Source: a virus
Length of the DNA: 25,110 nucleotides
IMG/VR virus record: IMGVR_UViG_3300047480_000274
Span: 1-25,110 of that record
Reading direction: 5' to 3' (one strand)
In this document: piece after piece, positions 7,211 through 13,469 of the stretch
Position numbering within the stretch: position 1 is the first letter of the stretch
How the letters are laid out: every line of letters starts with the position of its first letter
Translations under genes and position numbers: made by a program
Notes under the pieces: generated by a model
What the model was told of the DNA's origin: nothing
Databases searched by the model: none
The model's input: the letters and a program-made list of their open reading frames with translations, nothing else

Positions 7211-7390
7211 ATGGAAAAACAAGAAATGATTAACGAGATTTTAGCTTACGAACAGGAGTTAAGATTTATTTACGAAGAATGTAAAAACGCATTCGGCCAT
7301 TTAGATAATGACACGCAAAGCGCATTCAAAGAATGGAACACGATTGACGAATTAATTAACCGCTTAAACTTAAAAAATGAAACGATTTAG
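7211..7390 (+). CDS. Small helical protein, first early gene, unknown
   Basis: 59 residues from the ATG at 7211. The frame is open back to a TTG at 7175, but that codon lies inside the promoter core and cannot be translated from it. The protein starts MEKQEMINEILAYEQEL and is acidic and helical, possibly a short coiled coil. It is the first gene after the strong promoter and so among the first made; such proteins often act on the host, but nothing in the sequence shows a target. It overlaps the next small gene by 14 bases. Confidence 0.65.
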   Translation: MEKQEMINEILAYEQELRFIYEECKNAFGHLDNDTQSAFKEWNTIDELINRLNLKNETI

Positions 7391-7514
7391 AGAATTTTAC
7401 AACGAATTAGACAACGAAGGAAAATTATTCCTTATCGCGATACGCGATTTTACCTTACTATTTGGAACGCTTTTTATTTCACTTTTATTAATCGCTTATT
7501 TTATAATCTTATGA
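7377..7514 (+). CDS. Single-helix membrane micro-protein
   Basis: 45 residues. The ATG overlaps the end of the previous gene by 14 bases, and the TGA overlaps the next ATG (ATGA, 4 bases), so it sits in a coupled chain. A charged N-terminal part (MKRFREFYNELDNEGKLF) is followed by one long hydrophobic helix, about residues 19-44, ending at the C-terminus. It is probably an inner-membrane protein with its N-terminus in the cytoplasm. Tiny early membrane proteins often block superinfection or alter the host envelope; that is only a possibility here. Confidence 0.65.
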   Translation: MKRFREFYNELDNEGKLFLIAIRDFTLLFGTLFISLLLIAYFIIL

Positions 7515-7819
7515 AAATAGAAACTCACTACCCGTTAGCGTACTTTTACGCAGATACTTTTGAAGGCGAATGCACGTTCGAGTTATCCGTAGACGAAGAT
7601 AACGACTTAACCGTAACAATTTGTTCGGCCGTTGCTTACCGCTCGGACTTAGAAATCGAATTAGAACACTTGCTAACCGAATACGACTTGCAACTAATCG
7701 CGAGTGAAATTTACCACGATTTATTGAACTCGGATTTACACGAAGAATTTATACAGGCAGAATATAACACCAAATTACAAAACGCTTATGAAAACGGAAA
7801 GAACTCAAGAAGAATATAA
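7511..7819 (+). CDS. Acidic early protein, unknown
   Basis: 102 residues, strongly acidic in the first 85 (about one in four residues is D or E). There is an early beta-type stretch (CTFELSVDEDNDLTVTICSAV), then helices (IELEHLLTEYDLQLIASEI). The end is basic (GKNSRRI). No motif recognised. Small acidic phage proteins can mimic DNA or bind host regulators, but the sequence does not prove this. It starts at the ATGA junction with the membrane micro-protein and overlaps the next gene by 32 bases. Confidence 0.72.
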   Translation: MKIETHYPLAYFYADTFEGECTFELSVDEDNDLTVTICSAVAYRSDLEIELEHLLTEYDLQLIASEIYHDLLNSDLHEEFIQAEYNTKLQNAYENGKNSRRI

Positions 7820-8021
7820 TTTACCCGACCAAGTTCGTTGGTGGCTTACTGGCGAAGGTTGGCTACATAAAAACGGACACTTTAACTTTAACCATTATTG
7901 TAACGTAGTAAACGCAAAATATGAAGACATACGAAATAACCCATTATTACCAAGAAACACCGAAGGCGCGAAGAAAACGAACAAAATCCGTTGTAGAAGC
8001 GTATTCCCAACATCACGCTAA
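7788..8021 (+). CDS. Small early protein, unknown; overlaps another frame
   Basis: 77 residues. The first 45 look protein-like and compact (DQVRWWLTGEGWLHKNGHFNFN, then a YCNVVNAKYEDI segment) with many aromatic residues. The last 34 run out of frame over the next gene (7921-8073) for 101 bases and are low in hydrophobics, so they may be a poorly constrained tail. The start overlaps the previous gene by 32 bases. No family recognised. Confidence 0.5.
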   Translation: MKTERTQEEYNLPDQVRWWLTGEGWLHKNGHFNFNHYCNVVNAKYEDIRNNPLLPRNTEGAKKTNKIRCRSVFPTSR

Positions 8022-8073
8022 GTTAGTGTTAGATATTTGGGAAGAATTAATAATTAACATAAAAGAGATATGA
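7921..8073 (+). CDS. 50-residue basic-centred early protein, unknown
   Basis: ATG at 7921, stop TGA at 8071-8073 overlapping the next ATG (ATGA), the same junction used throughout this operon. It begins MKTYEITHYYQETPKARRKR; the basic cluster at residues 15-22 is followed by an amphipathic helix (VVEAYSQHHAKLVLDIWEELI). It lies in the +1 frame relative to the gene at 7788-8021 and shares 101 bases with it. The coupled junction makes this the more secure of the two over the shared stretch. Function unknown. Confidence 0.6.
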   Translation: MKTYEITHYYQETPKARRKRTKSVVEAYSQHHAKLVLDIWEELIINIKEI

Positions 8074-8300
8074 CTGCAAGACAAAAAGCCGAAGAACTTT
8101 TATCCAACTTTGGGGATATAGACCATTTAGGTGTTATAGGAGATTTTATGGGAAATTGGGAATGGAGTTCGTCTTTATGGAGACGACAAGCAAAAGAAGC
8201 CGCGTTAATTTGCGTAGATGAAATTTTAGAAACAATTTCCGAGTATCACTTACAAGCAGAATGGTGGCAAGAAGTTAAACAAGAAATAAAAAAATTATAA
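8070..8300 (+). CDS. Small conserved phage protein, unknown
   Basis: 76 residues, helical and aromatic. It starts MTARQKAEELLSNFGDI and ends with CVDEILETISEYHLQAEWWQ followed by EVKQEIKKL. The pattern 'KAxEL... AxICVDEI ... WWQEVKQEI' is one I recall from many small phage proteins of unknown role in Bacteroidota phages. It is coupled on both sides: ATGA at its start, TAATG at its end. No catalytic motif. Confidence 0.75.
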   Translation: MTARQKAEELLSNFGDIDHLGVIGDFMGNWEWSSSLWRRQAKEAALICVDEILETISEYHLQAEWWQEVKQEIKKL

Positions 8301-8707
8301 TGCAACTAAAGAACAAATTCACGGACTTAATAGAAACAAACGATTTAAGAAAACGGAGCAGAAAACGGAAGTATGTAAACCAACGCGGTTACGTAATTAA
8401 ATTAATGCGCCAGTACGGATTCAGCTATATTGAAATAGGCGAAATGTTAGGACTCAACCACGCAACTTGTATACACGCTTTTAATAACGCTAATCTTTGG
8501 GAATCAATTAAAGATAGGCACTTCTTAAACGACACGGAACACCTTCGCGCTGAAATGAATAACTTTAAGGTTAACAGAACTATGTACGATTTATACCTAG
8601 ACGTTAAAAACGCGGGTGGATTAAAAGACCTTGAACACATTCAAGAACGAATACGGCGCGGTGAATATCTTATAAGTTTTCAACTTGAAGAACAAATATT
8701 GAATTAA
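8300..8707 (+). CDS. DnaA domain-IV-like DNA-binding protein
   Basis: 135 residues. Residues about 26-66 resemble the C-terminal duplex-DNA-binding domain of DnaA: a basic helix (RKRKYVNQRGYVIKLMRQ) followed by a helix-turn-helix, YGFSYIEIGEMLGLNHATCIHA. This parallels the DnaA signature in which an 'S..EIG..FGRDHTTV.HA' helix reads the DnaA box. There is no ATPase domain. The C-terminal third (LRAEMNNFKVNRTMYDLYLD) is helical and charged. It could bind origin or operator sites, recruit replication factors or compete with host DnaA. It lies just ahead of the non-coding RNA and the initiator gene, and starts at a TAATG junction with the previous gene. Confidence 0.68.
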   Translation: MQLKNKFTDLIETNDLRKRSRKRKYVNQRGYVIKLMRQYGFSYIEIGEMLGLNHATCIHAFNNANLWESIKDRHFLNDTEHLRAEMNNFKVNRTMYDLYLDVKNAGGLKDLEHIQERIRRGEYLISFQLEEQILN

Positions 8708-8720
8708 TTAGTTATATTTG
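8685..8720 (+). promoter_or_regulatory. Promoter-like site for the non-coding RNA
   Basis: The core TATATTTG (8713-8720) is identical to the cores of the other three promoters. The nearest upstream TTG (8685-8687) is 25 bases away, longer than the usual 19-21, so the -33 part is weak. Transcription would begin close to 8725, exactly where the paired RNA structure starts. Confidence 0.65.
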
Positions 8721-8724
8721 CATA

Positions 8725-8816
8725 CGCATTCATCCTACATTATAAATGCGAAAAGAAGTTATTAAGCTCTTAAATGAACGTGAGGTAGGATGCACGGGAT
8801 TTTAGGGGCTTTTTTA
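8725..8816 (+). ncRNA. Structured RNA of about 90 nt: two hairpins with complementary loops
   Basis: Hairpin 1: CGCATT (8725-8730) pairs with AATGCG (8745-8750), with a 14-base loop. Hairpin 2: an 11-bp stem, 8764-8774 with 8801-8811 (two G-T pairs), then a 4/4 internal loop, an upper stem CGTG (8779-8782)/CACG (8793-8796) and a 10-base apical loop. The loop of hairpin 1 holds CATCCTAC (8731-8738) and the top of hairpin 2 holds GTAGGATG (8785-8792): a perfect 8-bp loop-loop (kissing) match. Hairpin 2 ends in six T, so it doubles as a terminator. A promoter core ends at 8720 and no credible gene is encoded. It could be a free small RNA, or a leader controlling the 8836 gene and initiator. Not recognised as a known family. 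Confidence 0.7.
8764..8815 (+). terminator. Terminator formed by hairpin 2 of the ncRNA
   Basis: The 11-bp lower stem (8764-8774 with 8801-8811) runs straight into T 8810-8815. Its apical loop also pairs with the loop of the upstream hairpin, so loop-loop contact could alter how well it stops transcription. The replication genes begin 21 bases downstream. Confidence 0.65.
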
Positions 8817-8835
8817 TTGATTAAAATTTTAAGTT

Positions 8836-9015
8836 ATGTTATTAAAAGAAGAAAAGTTTACCACCGATTTCGGTAACGAAGCCTTTACGTTGAGTATTGG
8901 CGAATTAACTAAAAGATTATTGTTTTCTACGGAACACGATACTTTACAATTTGAAAAAGAAGAAGTTGCAGAATTGATTTACATTTTACAAGTGTATTAT
9001 GAGCGGATGGATTAA
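8836..9015 (+). CDS. 59-residue acidic protein ahead of the initiator, unknown
   Basis: ATG at 8836, TAA at 9013-9015, overlapping the initiator start by 17 bases. It starts MLLKEEKFTTDFGNEAF and continues with a helical, hydrophobic/acidic half (IGELTKRLLFSTEHDTLQFE, then KEEVAELIYILQVYYERMD). It is the first gene after the structured RNA and terminator, so its expression may depend on read-through. No family recognised; the tight overlap with the next gene supports it as real. Confidence 0.62.
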   Translation: MLLKEEKFTTDFGNEAFTLSIGELTKRLLFSTEHDTLQFEKEEVAELIYILQVYYERMD

Positions 9016-9679
9016 GATACATAGAAAGTTTTTAGATTGGCAGTGGTTCGAGAAAAGCGAAGCGGTACACTTGTTTATATACTTGCTATTGAAAGCGAAC
9101 CACAAGGATTCCCAATGGCAAGGAGTTGATATTAAACGAGGTCAATTTATTTCGTCTTTAGGTAAGATTTCAACCGATACTGGAATCAGTTTGCAGTCGA
9201 TTAGAACACTATTAAACAAGTTAGAAAAGACGAACGAAATAGAGTTAAAATCAACAAACAAATTTACTATCGTAACTATCTGTAAATATGAGTGTTACCA
9301 AGACGAAACCGAAGAAACTAACAAGCCACTAACAAACAAACAACAAACAACTAACAAACAACTAACAACAAACAAGAATGATAAGAAAGAAAAGAATAAT
9401 AAAGAAGTTATTTTGGATAGGTGGATTGAATACCGAAAACAAATTAAGAAGCCAATTAAAGAAGCCACTCAAGAAACTATTTTAGCTAAGATGGAAAACT
9501 TTACGGAAGAACAATGTAAGTTTGTAATTAACAATTCCATAGAAAACGGGTGGCAGGGTTTATTTTGGGATAAACTACCTAAACACGAAACCGAACTATC
9601 CGACGATTTACAACAAACGGCTAACATACTGGCGAAGTTAAATTATAAAGACACTAGAAACTACAAAGATGCTAACTAA
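8999..9679 (+). CDS. Replication initiator, DnaD/O-like, with winged helix
   Basis: 226 residues. The opening SGWIKIHRKFLDWQWFEKSE and LFIYLLLKANH segment is the hallmark of phage replisome-organiser/DnaD-type N-terminal winged-helix domains. A second helix-turn-helix-like stretch follows (LGKISTDTGISLQSIRTLLNKLEK), giving a DNA-binding domain over residues 1-100. Residues about 105-137 are a low-complexity linker rich in T, N, K and Q, encoded by 11-bp DNA repeats. Residues 138-195 form a compact C-terminal domain (ILDRWIEYRKQIKKPIKEAT; NNSIENGWQGLFW), similar to DnaD C-terminal helices that contact helicase or loader. Gene order (initiator then helicase, 11-base overlap) is the classic phage replication pair. 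By analogy with lambda O, it probably binds the repeats inside its own gene. Confidence 0.82.
   Translation: MSGWIKIHRKFLDWQWFEKSEAVHLFIYLLLKANHKDSQWQGVDIKRGQFISSLGKISTDTGISLQSIRTLLNKLEKTNEIELKSTNKFTIVTICKYECYQDETEETNKPLTNKQQTTNKQLTTNKNDKKEKNNKEVILDRWIEYRKQIKKPIKEATQETILAKMENFTEEQCKFVINNSIENGWQGLFWDKLPKHETELSDDLQQTANILAKLNYKDTRNYKDAN
9317..9371 (+). repeat. Five tandem 11-bp iterons inside the initiator gene: candidate replication origin
   Basis: Units start at 9317, 9328, 9339, 9350 and 9361 and follow ACTAACAAACA. The unit at 9339 differs at two bases, and the first and last units vary in their final three bases. The 11-bp period is not a multiple of three, so successive units are read in different frames; the repeat is therefore kept at the DNA level, not for protein. 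One unit per helical turn would place bound initiator on one DNA face. An A-rich, easily melted stretch follows (9372-9415). The layout parallels the lambda origin within gene O. The strand is almost only A and C here. Confidence 0.75.
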
Positions 9680-10538
9680 ACAAGGAGATAGCTTACAATA
9701 CTTACTTGACTACAAAGAAGGTAAGATTCAACAAGGCTTAAAAATTGACTGCGTACTAGACGATTATTTAAGATTCAAACCTAAGCAACTAAACATCATT
9801 TTAGGACACGATAACGTTGGTAAAACTTATTGGGTATTTTGGTACTTTCTTGTTCTCGCATTAAAACACGGATTAAAATTCTGCATATGGTCGGGAGAAA
9901 ACCAAAAAGGACAAATACTCCGAGATTTAATACAAATGTATTCTGGCGAACCATTTAAGAACTTAACGACTAATCAAATACATTCCTATTCTGCGTACAT
10001 AGAACAATTTTTCTACTTCGTTGATAATAGCAAACTTTACAAGCCGTTGGAACTTTTGGAAATCTTCGCTAAATCAAAATGCGATGTCGGTTTAATTGAC
10101 CCGTTTACTGGGTTAGACCGCGAAATGACATACGAGGGAAATTATACCTTTATGAACAAGGCGCGGGAATTCGTAAACAAAACGGGAATGACTATTTACA
10201 TAAACACGCATCCAAATACTGAAAGTGGAAGAAGCGCCAATTTATACACGGACGGCGATTTTAAGGGACATTTGAAGCCACCATTAAAAGACCACATAGA
10301 AGGCGGTAAGGCTTTTCTAAACCGATGCGACGATATGTTTGTTATTCACAGGCTAATCAAACACGAAACAATGAAATACAACACAATGATAGGAGTGGAA
10401 AAAATAAAGGATATGGAAACGGGCGGTAAGCACACAGGAATCAACGACCAAATTATATGTAATTTTAACTCGGGTTTAGGCTTTGAAGTTTACGGGGTTA
10501 ACCCACTTAAACAAATGAGAAATGGAACTAACAAATAA
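9669..10538 (+). CDS. Replicative helicase-like RecA-fold ATPase (DnaB/RepA type)
   Basis: 289 residues. Walker A is G46-HDNV-G51-K52-T53 in NIILGHDNVGKTYW; Walker B is the hydrophobic strand ending at D144 in CDVGLIDPFTGL. A later ITHP-like strand (MTIYINTHPN) and DHIEGGKAFLNRCDDMFVIHR fit the sensor/motif H3-H4 region of RecA-fold hexameric helicases, close to the RepA/AAA_25 group. There is no N-terminal DnaB domain or primase. It probably unwinds phage DNA as a hexamer loaded by the upstream initiator. It overlaps the initiator by 11 bases and the methyltransferase by 17. An accessory ATPase or loader role is the main alternative. Confidence 0.8.
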   Translation: MLTKQGDSLQYLLDYKEGKIQQGLKIDCVLDDYLRFKPKQLNIILGHDNVGKTYWVFWYFLVLALKHGLKFCIWSGENQKGQILRDLIQMYSGEPFKNLTTNQIHSYSAYIEQFFYFVDNSKLYKPLELLEIFAKSKCDVGLIDPFTGLDREMTYEGNYTFMNKAREFVNKTGMTIYINTHPNTESGRSANLYTDGDFKGHLKPPLKDHIEGGKAFLNRCDDMFVIHRLIKHETMKYNTMIGVEKIKDMETGGKHTGINDQIICNFNSGLGFEVYGVNPLKQMRNGTNK

Positions 10539-11154
10539 AATAAGAATAACCAACGAGGATAATATGCTACTAATGGCACGTTACCCCGACAAATACTTTG
10601 ACTTGGCTATTGTTGACCCGCCGTATGGCATTAACATAAATGTTTCAATGGGTCGTAGAAAAGGAGATAAAAAAAGTAATTACCATAAATTTGCTGGTGG
10701 AGATAGTGAAATACCAAATGAAAAATATTTTAGTGAATTGTTTCGTGTTTCTGCAAATCAAATTGTTTGGGGTGGTAATTATATGACTGAATTTTTAAAG
10801 CCTTCTTCTTGTTGGTTGCTTTGGGATAAAGGTTTTTCTGAAGATGTTACATTTGCACAATTCGAAATGGCTTGGACTTCTTTTAATTCAAGTGCCAAAA
10901 AATACGACAAACACCCCAACCAATTAAATAGAATACACCCAACACAAAAACCCGTTGCACTTTACAAATGGATTCTTGACAAGTACGCAAAGCAAGGCGA
11001 CAAGATACTTGACACGCATTTAGGTAGTGGAAGTATTGCAATAGCGTGCCACGACTACGGCTTTGAGTTAACCGCTTGTGAATTAGATTCCGAATACTAC
11101 GAAAAAGCGATACAAAGAATTAAAAACCATATTTCACAACAAAAACTATTCTAA
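10522..11154 (+). CDS. DNA adenine/N4-cytosine methyltransferase, beta-type motif order
   Basis: 210 residues. Motif IV D32-PPYG comes first, HPTQKP (139-144) follows, and the AdoMet-binding motif I (KILDTHLGSGSIAIAC, about 161-176) comes last, the beta-class order. It would methylate the exocyclic amine of A (N6) or C (N4) in a short site. The target recognition region should lie between motif IV and HPTQKP. That middle part (about 10632-10900) has clearly different base usage from its flanks: only three or so CG dinucleotides in 270 bases against one every 15-20 in neighbours, and many T-rich codons. This suggests a swapped recognition cassette. It is short for the family but has all key motifs. 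Confidence 0.88.
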   Translation: MELTNKIRITNEDNMLLMARYPDKYFDLAIVDPPYGININVSMGRRKGDKKSNYHKFAGGDSEIPNEKYFSELFRVSANQIVWGGNYMTEFLKPSSCWLLWDKGFSEDVTFAQFEMAWTSFNSSAKKYDKHPNQLNRIHPTQKPVALYKWILDKYAKQGDKILDTHLGSGSIAIACHDYGFELTACELDSEYYEKAIQRIKNHISQQKLF

Positions 11155-11441
11155 TGGACGATTACACTATTTTACGAAGCCAAGTTTTATTAGGTTTTAC
11201 TTACGCTAAAATACAATCTAGTTTAGACGAAATAAAGACGAAGCACCCAAATAGAACCGACTTAATTACTTCAATGGAAGAAACGTTAGCGCATATACAA
11301 GAAGTTAAGTTATCGTGGAACCAGTTTGAACAAGAATTTAGAGCGATGCGCCAAAACGGATATAGAACCGAGTTAATTAACTTAGAACTTAAAGAAGAAA
11401 ACAATAGGCTTAAAGCCGAACTAAACGCAATAAGATTTTAA
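11154..11441 (+). CDS. Small coiled-coil protein, unknown
   Basis: 95 residues, almost all helix. The C-terminal half carries heptad-like spacing (LINLELKEENNRLKAELNAI), typical of a dimeric coiled coil. It starts at a TAATG junction with the methyltransferase stop and ends one base before the cytosine methyltransferase gene. It has the native CG-rich codon style, unlike the gene that follows. It could be an adaptor or structural scaffold. No family recognised. Confidence 0.7.
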   Translation: MDDYTILRSQVLLGFTYAKIQSSLDEIKTKHPNRTDLITSMEETLAHIQEVKLSWNQFEQEFRAMRQNGYRTELINLELKEENNRLKAELNAIRF

Positions 11442-11442
11442 T

Positions 11443-12522
11443 ATGAAACAAGAACATAAATTCAAATATAATTGGACATTAAAAGATGCCAATTTTACAA
11501 AAGACAAAGGAAAGGTATTTAGTTGTTTTGCTTGTGGTGGTGGTTCAACTATGGGGTATAAATTAGCAGGTTTTGATGTTATAGGACACAATGACATTGA
11601 TAAAAAAATGATAGAAGTTTACAAAGAAAATCATAAACCAAAATTTAGTTATCACGAATCAATTACGACTTTTGCCAAAAGAAAAGATTTACCAAAAGAG
11701 TTATATGAATTAGATATTTTAGACGGTTCACCGCCTTGTTCAAGTTTTTCAATGGCGGGAAATCGTGAAAAAGATTGGGGCAAAGAAAAGGTTTTTCGTG
11801 AGGGTCAAGAATTACAAGTTTTAGACACTTTGTTTTTTGATTTTATTGATTTAGCAAAAGAACTACAACCAAAAGTTGTAGTGGCTGAAAACGTAAAAGG
11901 TCTTTTATTAGGAGCTGCAAAAGAATATGTAATTAAGATATACAAAGCATTCGATGAAGCAGGTTATTATTGCCAACATTTTTTACTTGACGCTTCTAAA
12001 ATGGGCGTACCTCAAAGGCGAGAACGTGTATTTTTTATTTGTTTACGTAAAGATTTAGCAACTAAATTTTTATATCAAGCTGATATATTTACGGAATTAC
12101 CAAAAATAGAAATGAATTTTAATGAAGAAATAATAATATTTAATGAAATAAGAGATTATAGCGGCAAAATAGATAGGCCATTAAAAGGAAATGAATTACC
12201 AAGGATATGGAATTTAAGAAAAAATGGCGATTCGGATATGAGTTGTTCAACTAAAAGAGAAACGGGAAAAGAAAAGTTTTTTTCATATAATTATATTTAT
12301 AATCATAAAGTATTAAATACAATTACCGCAAAAGATTGTAATATTTTATTTGATGAATGTAGGTATTTGAATAACATTGAAAATCAAAAAGCGGGCAGCT
12401 ACCCACTAGATTATAATTTTTTAGATGTTAAACCTCATTATTTAATTGGAATGTCAGTACCTCCAATAATGACGGCACAAATAGCTACTAATATATACGA
12501 ACAATGGTTGTTAAAATTATGA
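11443..12522 (+). CDS. DNA C5-cytosine methyltransferase
   Basis: 359 residues with the ordered motifs of the family: I FACGGGSTMG (about 29-38), IV GSPPCSSFS with catalytic C99, VI AENVKGL (E149-N150-V151), VIII QRRERVFFI (191-199), a recognition region about 215-300, and a C-terminal motif X (MSVPPIMTAQIATNIY). It transfers methyl from AdoMet to carbon 5 of cytosine. The length is normal and I see no break. No cognate restriction enzyme lies beside it, so it is probably a protective orphan enzyme. Base usage over the whole gene is CG-poor and A/T-rich compared with neighbours, suggesting recent gain. It joins NinG by an ATGA overlap. Confidence 0.95.
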   Translation: MKQEHKFKYNWTLKDANFTKDKGKVFSCFACGGGSTMGYKLAGFDVIGHNDIDKKMIEVYKENHKPKFSYHESITTFAKRKDLPKELYELDILDGSPPCSSFSMAGNREKDWGKEKVFREGQELQVLDTLFFDFIDLAKELQPKVVVAENVKGLLLGAAKEYVIKIYKAFDEAGYYCQHFLLDASKMGVPQRRERVFFICLRKDLATKFLYQADIFTELPKIEMNFNEEIIIFNEIRDYSGKIDRPLKGNELPRIWNLRKNGDSDMSCSTKRETGKEKFFSYNYIYNHKVLNTITAKDCNILFDECRYLNNIENQKAGSYPLDYNFLDVKPHYLIGMSVPPIMTAQIATNIYEQWLLKL

Positions 12523-13046
12523 AATGTAAAAATTGTAAAAGCGTGTTTACTCCCATTAAGTTTAATCAAAAGTTTTGCTTAGAATCGGACTGCGTTCGTA
12601 TTTGGGTAGAAACTGAAAAGGAAAAGCAATGGAAGAAAAAGAAGAAGTTATTAAAAGACGAACTTCAAACGCTACCCGAACTTCTTAAATTGGCTCAAAT
12701 AACGTTTAACAAGTACATACGACTAAGAGATAAAGATAAACCTTGCGTAAGTTGCGAAAAGCCGTTAGGCGCAAAATACGATGCGGGACACTATTTTAGT
12801 ATGGGTGGACACAAAGCGGTAACGTTTGACGAAGACAACGTCCACGGGCAATGCGTAACTTGCAATCAATTTAAACACGGAAACTTACTTAACTACCAAA
12901 TAGGAATACAAAAACGAATAGGAGCGGATAGGCTAATCGAATTACATTCCCGCGCTCACGATGTTAAAAAATGGACAAAAGACGAATTAAACGAAATTAT
13001 TAAACGCTATAAACAAAAGATAAATGAACGAACAAACGCTATTTGA
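12519..13046 (+). CDS. ninG: NinG/Rap-family recombination protein
   Basis: 175 residues from the ATG at 12519. The frame offers an ATG 15 bases earlier, but 12519 gives the ATGA overlap used in this operon and the typical MKCKNC start. An N-terminal zinc finger (C3, C6, C20, C25) is followed by a helix with a lysine run (residues 35-46). Then comes the NinG core: PCVSCEKPLG (C76, C79), YDAGHYFSMGGHKAVTFDEDN and VHGQCVTCNQFKHGN (C112, C115, H120), an HNH-like zinc fold. Lambda NinG (Rap) is a structure-specific nuclease acting on D-loops and Holliday junctions. It lies upstream of the ERF/exonuclease genes and overlaps the next gene by 23 bases. Confidence 0.92.
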   Translation: MKCKNCKSVFTPIKFNQKFCLESDCVRIWVETEKEKQWKKKKKLLKDELQTLPELLKLAQITFNKYIRLRDKDKPCVSCEKPLGAKYDAGHYFSMGGHKAVTFDEDNVHGQCVTCNQFKHGNLLNYQIGIQKRIGADRLIELHSRAHDVKKWTKDELNEIIKRYKQKINERTNAI

Positions 13047-13407
13047 TTACTTAAAATGTAAGTATTGGGACGATTTAACCCAAAGCAAAGACAAGTATTC
13101 TTTTTACGATTGCTTTTCGGAGTCCACTAAAACACGAATCGAACTGAAATGCAGGAAAAGACACTACCCTAATTTACTTATTGAAAAAGACAAGTATTTT
13201 AAACTAGTAAAAAGATACATAGAACAAACCGAAATCCCGTTATATATCAATTCAACCCCCGAAGGAGTTTACGCATTCGATTTACGAGTAATTAAGCCAA
13301 CTTGGACTACCGATAAACGGATGCCACAAACAACCGAGTTCGATATAATCAACAAAGTAGAAAAGACATACGCACTAATCAACATAGAACAAGGAAAAAA
13401 AATATAA
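13024..13407 (+). CDS. Possible PD-(D/E)XK-fold nuclease
   Basis: 127 residues. A short helix (EQTLFDYLKCKYW) leads to D29, then E40-L41-K42 in TRIELKCRKRHYPNLLIEK, a D-(X10)-ELK arrangement that matches the catalytic layout of PD-(D/E)XK nucleases. A later strand pair (EIPLYINSTPEGVYAFDL) fits the rest of that fold. Placed between NinG and the ERF/exonuclease module, it could be a junction resolvase or end-trimming nuclease. This is pattern-based inference. It overlaps NinG by 23 bases and is the last gene before the ERF promoter. Confidence 0.55.
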   Translation: MNEQTLFDYLKCKYWDDLTQSKDKYSFYDCFSESTKTRIELKCRKRHYPNLLIEKDKYFKLVKRYIEQTEIPLYINSTPEGVYAFDLRVIKPTWTTDKRMPQTTEFDIINKVEKTYALINIEQGKKI

Positions 13408-13416
13408 AAAAAATAG

Positions 13417-13446
13417 TTGCATATTAAAATATAATGTTTATATTTG
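13417..13446 (+). promoter_or_regulatory. Host-type promoter of the recombination operon
   Basis: TTG at 13417-13419, a 19-base spacer, then TATATTTG at 13439-13446, in a very AT-rich gap. It lies 23 bases before the ERF gene. No terminator precedes it, so it probably boosts transcription already coming from the early operon. Confidence 0.82.
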
Positions 13447-13469
13447 TATGTAATTAAAATATATACGCT

